Source: Myxococcales bacterium
GTDB taxonomy: Bacteria; Myxococcota_A; Polyangia; Polyangiales; Polyangiaceae
Direction: 5' to 3'
DNA length: 55,704 nt
Assembly: GCA_025359105.1 (NCBI GenBank)
Contig: JANYHK010000009.1
Span: forward strand, 1-55,704
The notes under the pieces were generated by a model. The model saw nothing but the letters and a program-made list of their open reading frames with translations, was not told the DNA's origin and made no database searches. Positions 16,236 to 24,395 of the stretch are shown here, one piece after another. Within the stretch, counting starts at the first letter, position 1. The number at the start of each line of letters is the position of its first letter. The translations under genes were made by a program, and so were the position numbers.

Positions 16236-16919
16236 ATGCCCTGTGGAGGCGGCATTTTGAGCTCTAAGAAAGGTCTCGGCGAAACGGTCCTGGGGTGGTT
16301 CGTCGTCCGCGAGGGCGGTGACGACGACGACGCGACTCCCGAGGAGCTGATCGAGAAGTACGGCAAGAAGCAGCCGCCGCCGCCTCCCGAGGAAGCGGCG
16401 CCGCCTTCCGTCCGCCTTCAGGGAAACGTACCCCAGGTCGCCGCCGGGCAGGCCCCCGACGCCGCCGTCTTCCCGCAGGTGTACCGCGCCGCGAAGATCA
16501 GCGACGAGGAGCAGCAGCGCGTCGACAAGGCGCTCGCGCTTCTTCAGTCCTTGCCGACGGAGACGCCGAAGGACATCCGAAAGCAGATCGTCGAGGCGTC
16601 GCTGAAGGCGTTCGCCATCCCCATCGATCAGATCATCGAGACGTCCGCGCAGGAGATCCAGGCCCTCGAGGCGTACATCCAGCACGGCGAGCGCCACACG
16701 CAGAGCGTCCTGCAGGACGCGAACGCGCAGCTCGAGAAGCTGGCCGCCCACATCACCGAGATCAAGAAGCTGATGGAGATGCAGGTCAAGACCCAGCAGT
16801 CCATCGTGCGCGCCGCGAACGAGCAGAAGCTCCGCGTGCAGACGGTGCTCGAGTTCTTCGGCCAGGAAGCGGTCGCCCGCGTCGTGAAGGACTCGCCCAA
16901 GCTCGTCGAGCTGAAGTAG
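16236..16919 (+). CDS. Cytoplasmic coiled-coil protein of unknown function
   Basis: The 227-residue product has a short N-terminal part (KKGLGETVLGWFVVREG), an acidic patch, a Pro/Glu linker, and a helical region from about residue 85 to the end with repeated heptads (HTQSVLQDANAQLEKLAAH, EIKKLMEMQVKTQQS). No signal peptide or membrane segment is present. The ATG at 16236 has GGAG 5 nt upstream; a TTG at 16257 with GGAGG 7 nt upstream is a real alternative, and a GTG at 16209 is less likely. The gene is divergent from the membrane coiled-coil protein, sharing a promoter region of ~50 nt. The function is unknown. Confidence 0.8.
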   Translation: MPCGGGILSSKKGLGETVLGWFVVREGGDDDDATPEELIEKYGKKQPPPPPEEAAPPSVRLQGNVPQVAAGQAPDAAVFPQVYRAAKISDEEQQRVDKALALLQSLPTETPKDIRKQIVEASLKAFAIPIDQIIETSAQEIQALEAYIQHGERHTQSVLQDANAQLEKLAAHITEIKKLMEMQVKTQQSIVRAANEQKLRVQTVLEFFGQEAVARVVKDSPKLVELK

Positions 16920-16966
16920 CGGTCGAGACGCGCGCCGAGGAGGCGAGGTGCGAAGAGGCGGTGGCC

Positions 16967-19018
16967 TCAGGGCACGCGGCCGCGCTGGACGAGGACCTTG
17001 AGGCCGCTCGGGCGATCGGGCGTGCGCTGGATGCCGATCGTCGCCTTGACGAAGTCGGTCTCTTTCGCGTGGTAGATGTCCACGAACGTCTGCGGGTTGC
17101 GGTCCACCATCGGGAACCACGTCGACTGCACCTGCACCATGATGCGGTGCCCGGTGCGGAACGTGTGGCAGACGTCGGGGATCCCGAAGCGCACGAGCGT
17201 CGGCTGCCCGGGGACGAAGGGCTTGGGTGACTCGAAGCTGTCGCGGAATTTACCGCGCATGACCTCGCCGCGCACGAGCTGCTGGTAGCCCGCTCTCCGC
17301 ACGCCGCTCGGGTGCGGCTCCGGATCGACCGCGTCGGCGGCGTATACGTCGACGAGCTTCACGACGAAGTCCGCGTCGGTGCCGGTCATCGTGACCGACA
17401 GGCTCGCCTCGAGGGGCCCGGCGAGCGTGAGATCGCTCGCGAGCGGATCGGTCTCGTAGACGAGCACGTCGGGGCGGCGCGAGGCGAAGCGCTGATCGCC
17501 GGTCATGAACTCGGCGGCGATCTCGGCCGACGGTTTGTCGTAGTAGGGCACCGGCTTCGCCGGATCGCTCACGTACGAATCGGCGCCGGCCGCGTCCTCG
17601 CCCGCGGCGGGCGGGCTCATGTTGAGTCGGCCTTTGGCGTGAAAATAGAGTGTCAGCGGCTTGGCGTCCGCCGGCGGCCACGTCGGGTAGGCGTGCCACA
17701 GGTTGGTTCCGGTCTCGAAGATCCACGCCTCAGGCTGCGGCGACGGGCGTCCCTTCAGGTGGCGCTGGAAGAAGGGGAACTCGATCGTGTCGCGGTAGAA
17801 CGCCGACGTCTTCGCGCCGAAGGTCACGTCGCCCAGCCGATCGCCCTCGGAGCGCTGCCAGCCGCCGTGGCCCCATGGCCCCACGACGAGCGACACCTCG
17901 GCCCGCGGGCTCTGTGTGTCGAAGGCGCGGTACGTGGCGAGGGTCCCCCAGAGATCTTCTTTGTCGAACCACCCGCCCACGGTCAGGATCGCGGGCGTGG
18001 CGTTCTTGTACGCGGGGCGGGGATCGCGCGCCTTCCAGAAGTCGTCGCGCGAGCCGTGGGCCATCGCGTCGTTCCAGAAGGGGATCTCGCCGTGCAGGTA
18101 GCGCGTGTCGAGGTTGGCCACCGGCCCGGCCGCGAGGAAAAACTCGTACGCGTCGCCGGCGTCGTAGTCGAAGTCCTTGCCCGCCTTGCGCACGGGCTTG
18201 GGCCGGGGCTTACCGAAGCTCGCATAGAAGTCGAACGCCTCGGCGAGGAAGAAAGCGCCGTTGTGGTGGAAGTCGTCCCCCACGAACCAGTCGGTCACCG
18301 GCGCCTGCGGGGACACGGCTTTCAGCGCCGGGTGCGCGTTTACCGCCGCTTGCGCGGCATAAAAGCCCGGGTAGGAGATCCCCCAGACGCCGACCTTGCC
18401 GCTGTTCGCCGGCACGTTCTTGACGAGCCAGTCGATCGTGTCCCACGCGTCGGTCGATTCGTCGGTGCCTTTCACGCCCGCAGCGGCGGTCGGGCCGCTC
18501 GCACCGCTCGCACCGCCACCACCGCCGCCACCCGCGGCGCTCAGGAGCGGCCGCACGTCGACGAAGGTGCCCTCGCTCATCATCCGCCCGCGCACGTCCT
18601 GCCCGACCAGGATGTACCCGTCGCGGACGAAGTGGCGCGACGGCGCGAGGCCGCGGAGCTGACGCGGGCTCGCGGCCTCCGGCACGTTGTCGACGCCGTA
18701 CGGCGAGAGCGCGTACGGCGTGCGGAGGAGGATCATCGGGTAGGTCCGCGCGCGATCCTTCGGCACGTAGACCGACGTGAAGAGGCGCGCCCCGTCGCGC
18801 ATCGGGATCAGGTACTCGTACTTCGTGTAGCTCTCGCGGAGCGCCCGCGCGACGTCGGCGTCGGTCGCGAGCTCGTTCGGCAGGAGCGGCCGGGTGTCCT
18901 CCGCCACCGGCGCCGGGCGGCGGGGCTGGGCCACCGCGCGCGGGGCCTCGGCGCACGCGAGCGTCGCGAGGACGAGCGTGCAAGCGGCGATTCCGGCAGG
19001 CGAACGGGGGGCGCGCAT
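16967..19018 (-). CDS. CocE/NonD-family hydrolase (alpha-amino acid ester hydrolase-like), exported
   Basis: The 683-residue enzyme has an alpha/beta-hydrolase domain with the S15-type nucleophile motif GVWGISYPG (Ser about residue 212), the capping domain, the histidine region VVGPWGHGGW, and the C-terminal jelly-roll domain (from about SDLTLAGPLEASLSV) found in cocaine esterase, glutaryl-acylase-like enzymes and alpha-amino acid ester hydrolases. The start RDGARLFTSVYVPKD is typical of the family. The signal peptide contains ATLAC, so it may be a lipoprotein; a cleavage after AVAQ is also possible. A Gly-rich insert (about residues 170-190) sits between the early strands. Likely substrates are acyl esters or amides in the periplasm. 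It is divergent from the DUF58 gene. Confidence 0.88.
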   Translation of the reverse strand: MRAPRSPAGIAACTLVLATLACAEAPRAVAQPRRPAPVAEDTRPLLPNELATDADVARALRESYTKYEYLIPMRDGARLFTSVYVPKDRARTYPMILLRTPYALSPYGVDNVPEAASPRQLRGLAPSRHFVRDGYILVGQDVRGRMMSEGTFVDVRPLLSAAGGGGGGGASGASGPTAAAGVKGTDESTDAWDTIDWLVKNVPANSGKVGVWGISYPGFYAAQAAVNAHPALKAVSPQAPVTDWFVGDDFHHNGAFFLAEAFDFYASFGKPRPKPVRKAGKDFDYDAGDAYEFFLAAGPVANLDTRYLHGEIPFWNDAMAHGSRDDFWKARDPRPAYKNATPAILTVGGWFDKEDLWGTLATYRAFDTQSPRAEVSLVVGPWGHGGWQRSEGDRLGDVTFGAKTSAFYRDTIEFPFFQRHLKGRPSPQPEAWIFETGTNLWHAYPTWPPADAKPLTLYFHAKGRLNMSPPAAGEDAAGADSYVSDPAKPVPYYDKPSAEIAAEFMTGDQRFASRRPDVLVYETDPLASDLTLAGPLEASLSVTMTGTDADFVVKLVDVYAADAVDPEPHPSGVRRAGYQQLVRGEVMRGKFRDSFESPKPFVPGQPTLVRFGIPDVCHTFRTGHRIMVQVQSTWFPMVDRNPQTFVDIYHAKETDFVKATIGIQRTPDRPSGLKVLVQRGRVP

Positions 19019-19166
19019 GGGATTTCCTATACCAGGCAATCGCGGTAATTTGCCCGCTCTCGGCCGTCCGGGAATACCGGCGCACCCTCGCCTGTCGTGC
19101 CGCCGGCTCTCGCCGCGCCGGGCTGTGGTAAATGGGCGCTGCGCCCGGGTTTTCCGGTTCTGTTCG

Positions 19167-20099
19167 ATGATCCCCAAAGAGCTCCTCGCGGCCCTCCGCA
19201 CGATCGAGATCCATACGGCCAGGCTCGCCAACGAGCAGCTGAGCGGCACGTACACGTCGAGCTTCAAGGGCCAGGGACTCGCCTTCCGCGAGGTGCGCCC
19301 CTACCAGCCGGGCGACGACGTCCGCACCATCGACTGGAACGTCTCGGCACGCATGAACGAGGCCTTCGTGAAGGTCTTCGTCGAAGAGCGCGAGATGACC
19401 GTCATGATGCTGGTCGATCTCTCCCAGAGCGAGCGCTTCGGCACACGCCGCGCCCCCAAGGCCCGCGTCGCCAGCGAGGTCGCCGCGCTCCTCGCCTTCA
19501 GCGCCATCCGGAACAACGATCGCGTCGGCCTCATCCTGTCGACCAGCAAGGTCGAGCGCATCGTGCCGCCCAAGAAGGGGGAGAAGCACGTCATGCGCGT
19601 CGTGAGAGAGATCCTGGGCTTCACCCCGACCAGCGTCGAGCCCAGGCGCCTCCGCGACAAGAAGCACCAGCCCATCCTCGGCGCGGCCACCGACCTGAAG
19701 GCCGGCCTCGAGGCGCTCGTCGGCGTGAGCCGGCGCAGGAGCGTCGCCTTCGTCATCAGCGATTTCTACGCGCAAGGCTTCGAGCGCGCGCTCGCCCTCG
19801 CCGCCGCCAAGCACGACGTCGTCCCGATCGTCCTGACCGATCCGCGCGACAAGGAGCTGCCCGACGTGGGGCTCGCCATGTTCGAGGACCTGGAGAGCGG
19901 CGAGTCGATCCTCGTCGACACCGCCGATCCACGCGTGCGCGCACACTTCGCCACCGCCATGAAGCGCCTCGCCGAGTCGCGGAGGCAGCTCTTCTCCAAG
20001 CTCGGCCTCGACGCCGTCGAGATCGAGACCAGCGGCTCGTTCGTACGACCCCTGCGCGACCTCTTCGCCCGTCGCGCCCGCAGGATGCGCACCCGATGA
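19167..20099 (+). CDS. DUF58 protein of a MoxR/Bat system
   Basis: The 310-residue protein has the DUF58 signature FREVRPYQPGDDVRTIDWN near residue 45 and a VWA-like core with VDLSQSERFG, the degenerate metal-site loop of these proteins. It lacks transmembrane segments, so it is probably cytoplasmic, as is common for the DUF58 proteins that pair with MoxR. The ATG at 19167 is the first good start; upstream in-frame codons run into the esterase promoter region. Its stop overlaps the next ATG (ATGA), starting a chain of coupled genes through batE. MoxR itself lies at 9257-10243. Confidence 0.92.
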   Translation: MIPKELLAALRTIEIHTARLANEQLSGTYTSSFKGQGLAFREVRPYQPGDDVRTIDWNVSARMNEAFVKVFVEEREMTVMMLVDLSQSERFGTRRAPKARVASEVAALLAFSAIRNNDRVGLILSTSKVERIVPPKKGEKHVMRVVREILGFTPTSVEPRRLRDKKHQPILGAATDLKAGLEALVGVSRRRSVAFVISDFYAQGFERALALAAAKHDVVPIVLTDPRDKELPDVGLAMFEDLESGESILVDTADPRVRAHFATAMKRLAESRRQLFSKLGLDAVEIETSGSFVRPLRDLFARRARRMRTR

Positions 20100-21265
20100 A
20101 GACCTGCGGTCGGCACCTGAAGGGGCTGCGCCCCTTCGCTCCCCTTGGTCGCTACCCCGCGGCAGGGCTTCTCGTTGCGTTGCTGGGGGTGATGGCGACG
20201 AATGCCCGGGCGGAAGAGGATGCGGGGGTCGGGGACAGCGTCAGCGGGTGCGTCGAGAGTCTTCCGCCGGGCGCGCAGCGGCCGCGGCTGACCGAGACGT
20301 TCCCGACGCGCGGGCTCAGCGGGTACGCGGCGACGCTCAAGGTCGTCGTGGAGCACGGCAAGGGCGAGAGCGTCCTGCCGCGCGGGCTCGAGATTGGCAG
20401 CGACGCGGCGAAGGTCCTGAAAAAGGCGGATTTCGTGCTCCCCGATCAGGACGGCGGCAGCGCCGCGCGACTCGCCGCGCCCGCGCCCGATCCGAACAAG
20501 CCCGACCGCGTCACGACCACGCTGGAGCTGCCCGTCGTCCCCCTCCCCGCCGAGCCAGGGCGCCACGTCCTCGTCCTGCCGCCGCTCCCCGTCGCCGTGG
20601 CGCGCGCCAACGGCGAGCTCGCCACCGCCTGCACCAAGCGGCACACGATCGTCGTCGAAGATCCGATCGCGCAGACGCCCGAGGCGCGGCCGAAGCCCAA
20701 TCCCCCGCCCGTCATGCAGCGCGAGGAGTGGACGTCGCTCAAGACCGCTCTCTTCATCGCGTCGATCGGGCTGCTGGTCGGCGCGCTCGCCACGCTCGCG
20801 CTCCGTCGCTGGATGGCGCGCCCCCGCCCTGTGCCGCCCCCGCCGCCGCCGCGGCCGCCGTGGGACATCGCCCTCGAGCTCCTCGACGAGGTGCGGCACG
20901 CAGGGCTGCTCGAGCAAGGGCGCTTCGGCGAGTACTTCGACCGCGTGAGCGACGCCGTGCGCGGGTACCTGGGTGGGCGCTACGGCTTCGACGGGCTCGA
21001 GTCCACGACGGACGAGATCCTGGCGGCGATCGGCAAGCCGGGGGTCCTGGGAGGCGTCTCGGTTCCCGAGGTCGCGGCGTTCCTGCAGGAGTGCGACCTC
21101 GTCAAGTTCGCGAACATGCACCCGAGCCACGAGGAGTGCACGGGCGTGCTCACCGCCGGCGAGGCGATCGTGCGCATGACGATGCCGCGGCAGCGCGCGT
21201 TCGATGCGTCGCCGCGCCAGCCGCAGCCGCCTCAGCAGCCGCCGCGCCAAGGAGACCGCGCGTGA
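20096..21265 (+). CDS. DUF4381-like membrane protein of the Bat cluster
   Basis: The 389-residue product has an N-terminal signal or anchor (AAGLLVALLGVMATNARA), a ~190-residue periplasmic domain, a transmembrane helix (LFIASIGLLVGALATLALR, near residue 225), a Pro-rich linker, and a cytoplasmic helical domain with WDIALELLDEVRHAGLLEQG and YFDRVSDAVRGYLGGRYG. The last part matches DUF4381-type proteins that sit between DUF58 and BatA. An 8-bp hairpin (GAAGGGGC, loop TGC, GCCCCTTC at 20119-20137) lies just inside the coding start and could affect reinitiation after DUF58. It overlaps both neighbours by 4 nt. Confidence 0.82.
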   Translation: MKTCGRHLKGLRPFAPLGRYPAAGLLVALLGVMATNARAEEDAGVGDSVSGCVESLPPGAQRPRLTETFPTRGLSGYAATLKVVVEHGKGESVLPRGLEIGSDAAKVLKKADFVLPDQDGGSAARLAAPAPDPNKPDRVTTTLELPVVPLPAEPGRHVLVLPPLPVAVARANGELATACTKRHTIVVEDPIAQTPEARPKPNPPPVMQREEWTSLKTALFIASIGLLVGALATLALRRWMARPRPVPPPPPPRPPWDIALELLDEVRHAGLLEQGRFGEYFDRVSDAVRGYLGGRYGFDGLESTTDEILAAIGKPGVLGGVSVPEVAAFLQECDLVKFANMHPSHEECTGVLTAGEAIVRMTMPRQRAFDASPRQPQPPQQPPRQGDRA

Positions 21266-22407
21266 GGGCATTCCTCAACACCGTCTTCGTCACGATGGGC
21301 GTGCTCGGCGCGCTCGTCCTCGCCGCGGCGTACCCGATCCTCGCGCGGACCGACGCGTGGTGGACGGCGAAGTGGGCGGCGCCGTGGTGGCTCGTCGGCG
21401 TCCTCCTCGTGCCCTACGTCGTCTACCGCGCGACGTTCGGCGCCGATCTGCGGGTTCCGCGCCTGACGCTCCCCACCGTGGCACCGCTCGTCACCGGCCC
21501 CCGCGGCCTGCGCACCCGCTTTCGCTACGTGCCCGGCATCCTTCGCGGCGCGGCGCTCGTGATGGGCCTCCTCGCCCTCGCCCGTCCGCAGAACGTCCTG
21601 CGGGGCGAGGACGCCGAAGAGCGCGGGATCGATCTCGTCGTCGTCCTCGACCTCAGCGGCTCGATGCGCGCGCTCATGGACGCGCCGGGGGGCGCCGCCC
21701 AGAAACCCACCGCCGGCGACAAGATACGGAGGCTCAATCGCCTCGACACCGCGAAGGAGGTCATCCTCGACTTCATCGCGCGCAGAAAGACCGACCGCAT
21801 CGGCGTCGTCGTCTTCGGCCGCGCCGCGTACATCCTGTCGCCCCCCACGCTCGACAAGACGCTCCTCGCCGCGCTCGTCGGCAAGATGGAGCTCGACCTC
21901 ATCGACGGCAACGGCACCGCCATCGGCGACGCGGTCGGCACCGCCGTCGCACGTCTACGCCGCAGCAGCGCGCGCTCCAAGGCGATCATCCTCCTCACCG
22001 ACGGCGACTCGAACGCCGGCTCGATCGCGCCGGAGTACGCCGCGCACCTCGCGCAGACGCAGGGGGTGCGCGTCTACACCGTGCAGATCGGCAACGGCGA
22101 CGAGGTCGACGTGGTCGACGGCGTCGATCTCTTCGGTCAACCCCACTACGTGCGCGCGCACTTCCCGGTGAACCCGGAGCTGCTGAAGAAGATCGCGGCC
22201 GATACTGGCGGCGACTCGTTCGTCGCGACCGACAAGCGCGGCCTCGAGCAGAGCATGCACGCCATCCTCGACAAGCTCGAGAAGACCCGCTTCGAGGCGC
22301 AGGCGGCGACGATGGAAGACCTCTTCCCGCTGATCCTCATTCCGGCGGTCGCGCTGATCGCGTTCGAGGCGCTCGTTCGGCTCCTCCTCGTCAGGAGGTT
22401 CCCCTGA
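21262..22407 (+). CDS. batA: BatA-like VWA-domain membrane protein
   Basis: The 381-residue protein has two N-terminal membrane helices (VTMGVLGALVLAAAYP and WWLVGVLLVPYVVYRA), a further hydrophobic stretch before the VWA domain, and a C-terminal helix (LILIPAVALIAFEALVRLLL). The VWA domain keeps the metal-ion-dependent adhesion site: DLSGSM, the Thr in GNGTAIGDAV, and LLTDGDSN. This is the classical BatA organisation, with VWA facing the periplasm between membrane helices. The GTG start at 21262 overlaps the previous TGA. Bat proteins are thought to work with MoxR and DUF58 in envelope stress or protein-complex assembly. Confidence 0.88.
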   Translation: MRAFLNTVFVTMGVLGALVLAAAYPILARTDAWWTAKWAAPWWLVGVLLVPYVVYRATFGADLRVPRLTLPTVAPLVTGPRGLRTRFRYVPGILRGAALVMGLLALARPQNVLRGEDAEERGIDLVVVLDLSGSMRALMDAPGGAAQKPTAGDKIRRLNRLDTAKEVILDFIARRKTDRIGVVVFGRAAYILSPPTLDKTLLAALVGKMELDLIDGNGTAIGDAVGTAVARLRRSSARSKAIILLTDGDSNAGSIAPEYAAHLAQTQGVRVYTVQIGNGDEVDVVDGVDLFGQPHYVRAHFPVNPELLKKIAADTGGDSFVATDKRGLEQSMHAILDKLEKTRFEAQAATMEDLFPLILIPAVALIAFEALVRLLLVRRFP

Positions 22408-22408
22408 C

Positions 22409-23470
22409 ATGAAGCTCCACTACGATCTCACCTCCCTGCCCGTCCTGCTCGCGGCGCTCCTCTGCGTGGGCATGACGGCGACGTTCGCGACCATGCTCAT
22501 CCTGGCTTCGTTCGCGCGCGTGCGCGCCGAGAAGCGCTTCGGTGAGCCGAGCCTCGTGCACAAGCTGGGTACGTACGACGCCACGGCGCGGCGCGCGTGG
22601 AAGGGCGTTCTGCTCGTCGTCGCCCTCGCGTCGGCGTTCCTCGCGCTCGCGCGGCCGCAGTTCGGTCGCGGCACGCGCCTCATTCCGGCGACGAACCTCG
22701 ACGTCGTCATCGTGCTCGATTTCTCCAAGAGCATGTACGCGCGCGACATCGCCCCGAGCCGCATCGCGCGCGCGAAGGCGGAGGTCGCGCAGCTCGTCCG
22801 CGCCCTCCCCGGCGCGCGCTTCGCCGCGGTCGCCTTCGCCGGCGAGCCCATGAGCTTCCCGCTCACCAGCGACGGCGCCGCGATCGCCCAGTTCTTCCGG
22901 CAGCTAGAGCCCAACGACATGCCCGTCGGCGGCACCGCCACCGCGCGCGCCCTCGAACGCGCGCGCGAGCTCTTCGCCAGCGATCCGAAGTCGAAGGAGC
23001 ACGTGAGGGTCATCGTCCTCGTCACCGACGGCGAGGATCTCGAAGGGGACCCCGTCGCCGTCGCCCAGGCGTGCGCCAGCGAGAAGACGCGCATCGACGT
23101 CGTCCAGATCGGCGGACGCGCGCCCGAGGTCCTCCCCGAGGTGAACGCCGACGGAAAGGTCGTCGGGGTCCGCCGCGGCGACGACGGCAAGCCGCTCACC
23201 ACCGAGCTGTCGGCCGAGGGCGAGGCGCAGCTGGCGAAGGTCGCGACCGAGACGGGCGGCGTCATCGTGCGCTCCGAGCACGGCGAGACCGGCATCGACA
23301 AGGTGACGCGCGGCCTGTCCAAGATGATGCGCGAGGAGCTCAGCGAGAAGGTGGAGACGATCTTCGCCGAGGAGTACCGGTGGCCGCTCGGCCTCGCGCT
23401 GCTCCTCCTGGCGCTGGAGGCGGTGATCGGCGAAGCGCCGCGGCGGAGGCGAAATGCGCGCCCGGCGTGA
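22409..23470 (+). CDS. batB: BatB-like VWA-domain membrane protein
   Basis: The 353-residue protein repeats the Bat plan: N-terminal helices (VLLAALLCVGMTATFATML and VLLVVALASAFLALA), VWA domain with VIVLDFSKSMYARD, the Thr in GGTATARAL, and VLVTDGEDLEGDP, then a C-terminal helix (WPLGLALLLLALEAVIG). The metal site is intact. The ATG begins one base after the batA stop. Its end overlaps batC by 17 nt. BatA and BatB usually pair in the membrane. Confidence 0.88.
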   Translation: MKLHYDLTSLPVLLAALLCVGMTATFATMLILASFARVRAEKRFGEPSLVHKLGTYDATARRAWKGVLLVVALASAFLALARPQFGRGTRLIPATNLDVVIVLDFSKSMYARDIAPSRIARAKAEVAQLVRALPGARFAAVAFAGEPMSFPLTSDGAAIAQFFRQLEPNDMPVGGTATARALERARELFASDPKSKEHVRVIVLVTDGEDLEGDPVAVAQACASEKTRIDVVQIGGRAPEVLPEVNADGKVVGVRRGDDGKPLTTELSAEGEAQLAKVATETGGVIVRSEHGETGIDKVTRGLSKMMREELSEKVETIFAEEYRWPLGLALLLLALEAVIGEAPRRRRNARPA

Positions 23471-24395
23471 GCTCCTCGCCGCCATCGCGGCCACCTCGAT
23501 CGCGCTGGGCGCGTGCGGATGGGATCCGGCGCGGCCGTTCGATCGCGACGCGCCGCAGGTCAAGCAGGCCGTACAGGCGCTCGACGCCGGCGACGCGACC
23601 GCCGCGGCCGCCACGCTGCAGGAGTACCTGTCGACCGGCGCGTGCGACGAGGGAAAGATTGGCGCACCGGAGGTCTTGAAGAAACGCCCCAATGGGACGT
23701 TCGACCTGGGACTCTCGCTCTTCGGGATCGGCGAGTCGTACGGGCGACGGTTCGGCGACGAAGAGCTCGACGCCAGCGCGGACGACAAGGCCCTGCGCTC
23801 GGCGCAAATCGACTGCGCGCTGCGCGTCGTGCGCGCGATAGGCGAGAGCGACAAGGTGGAGCTGCCGCTGCGCGCCCACGCGCGGTACCTCGAGGGGAAC
23901 CTCCTCTTCCTCGGCGGCCGCTACGAAGACGCGGTCACCGCGTACGACGAGTCGCTGCGCATGACGCCGGGCCTCGTCGACGCGGGCGATCCGGTGGCGC
24001 GTGACGCGGCGTGGAACCGCGCCGTCGCGCTTCGCCGCATCGAGGACAAGAAGGACGCCGGGAAGGACGCTTCGCCCGACACCGGCAACGACGGCGGCGG
24101 CGACGGCGGCTCCGACGCCAAGAGCGACGGGGCGGGCGACAGCGGCGGCCAGAACGACGGCGGCGGCGACGGCGCCTCGCCCAAGAACGACGCGGGGCAG
24201 GACTCCGGGGGAGGCGACTCCGGGAGCCCTCCGCCGCCCAAGCAAGACGAGGACGCGGGCCCGCCGCCGCCGCCGCGGGCGAACCAGGACGAGCGCATGC
24301 TCGACCAGCTCGAGAACGCGCCCACTGTGCAGCAAGAAGCGGCCAAGAAGAACGCGCAGAAGCACCGCGTCCTCCGCGGCATGGCGGACAAGTAG
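23454..24395 (+). CDS. BatC-like TPR lipoprotein
   Basis: The 313-residue product starts with a signal peptide and lipobox (ALGAC), followed by tetratricopeptide-like helices from about residue 35 to 200, including HARYLEGNLLFLGGRYEDAV and AYDESLRM. A Gly/Asp/Ser-rich linker then leads to a C-terminal motif DERMLDQLENAPTVQQEAAK, which resembles the end of BatC proteins. In Bat clusters BatC binds other components through its TPR region. The long Gly/Asp linker is a local feature shared with other lipoproteins in this window. Confidence 0.8.
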   Translation: MRARRELLAAIAATSIALGACGWDPARPFDRDAPQVKQAVQALDAGDATAAAATLQEYLSTGACDEGKIGAPEVLKKRPNGTFDLGLSLFGIGESYGRRFGDEELDASADDKALRSAQIDCALRVVRAIGESDKVELPLRAHARYLEGNLLFLGGRYEDAVTAYDESLRMTPGLVDAGDPVARDAAWNRAVALRRIEDKKDAGKDASPDTGNDGGGDGGSDAKSDGAGDSGGQNDGGGDGASPKNDAGQDSGGGDSGSPPPPKQDEDAGPPPPPRANQDERMLDQLENAPTVQQEAAKKNAQKHRVLRGMADK

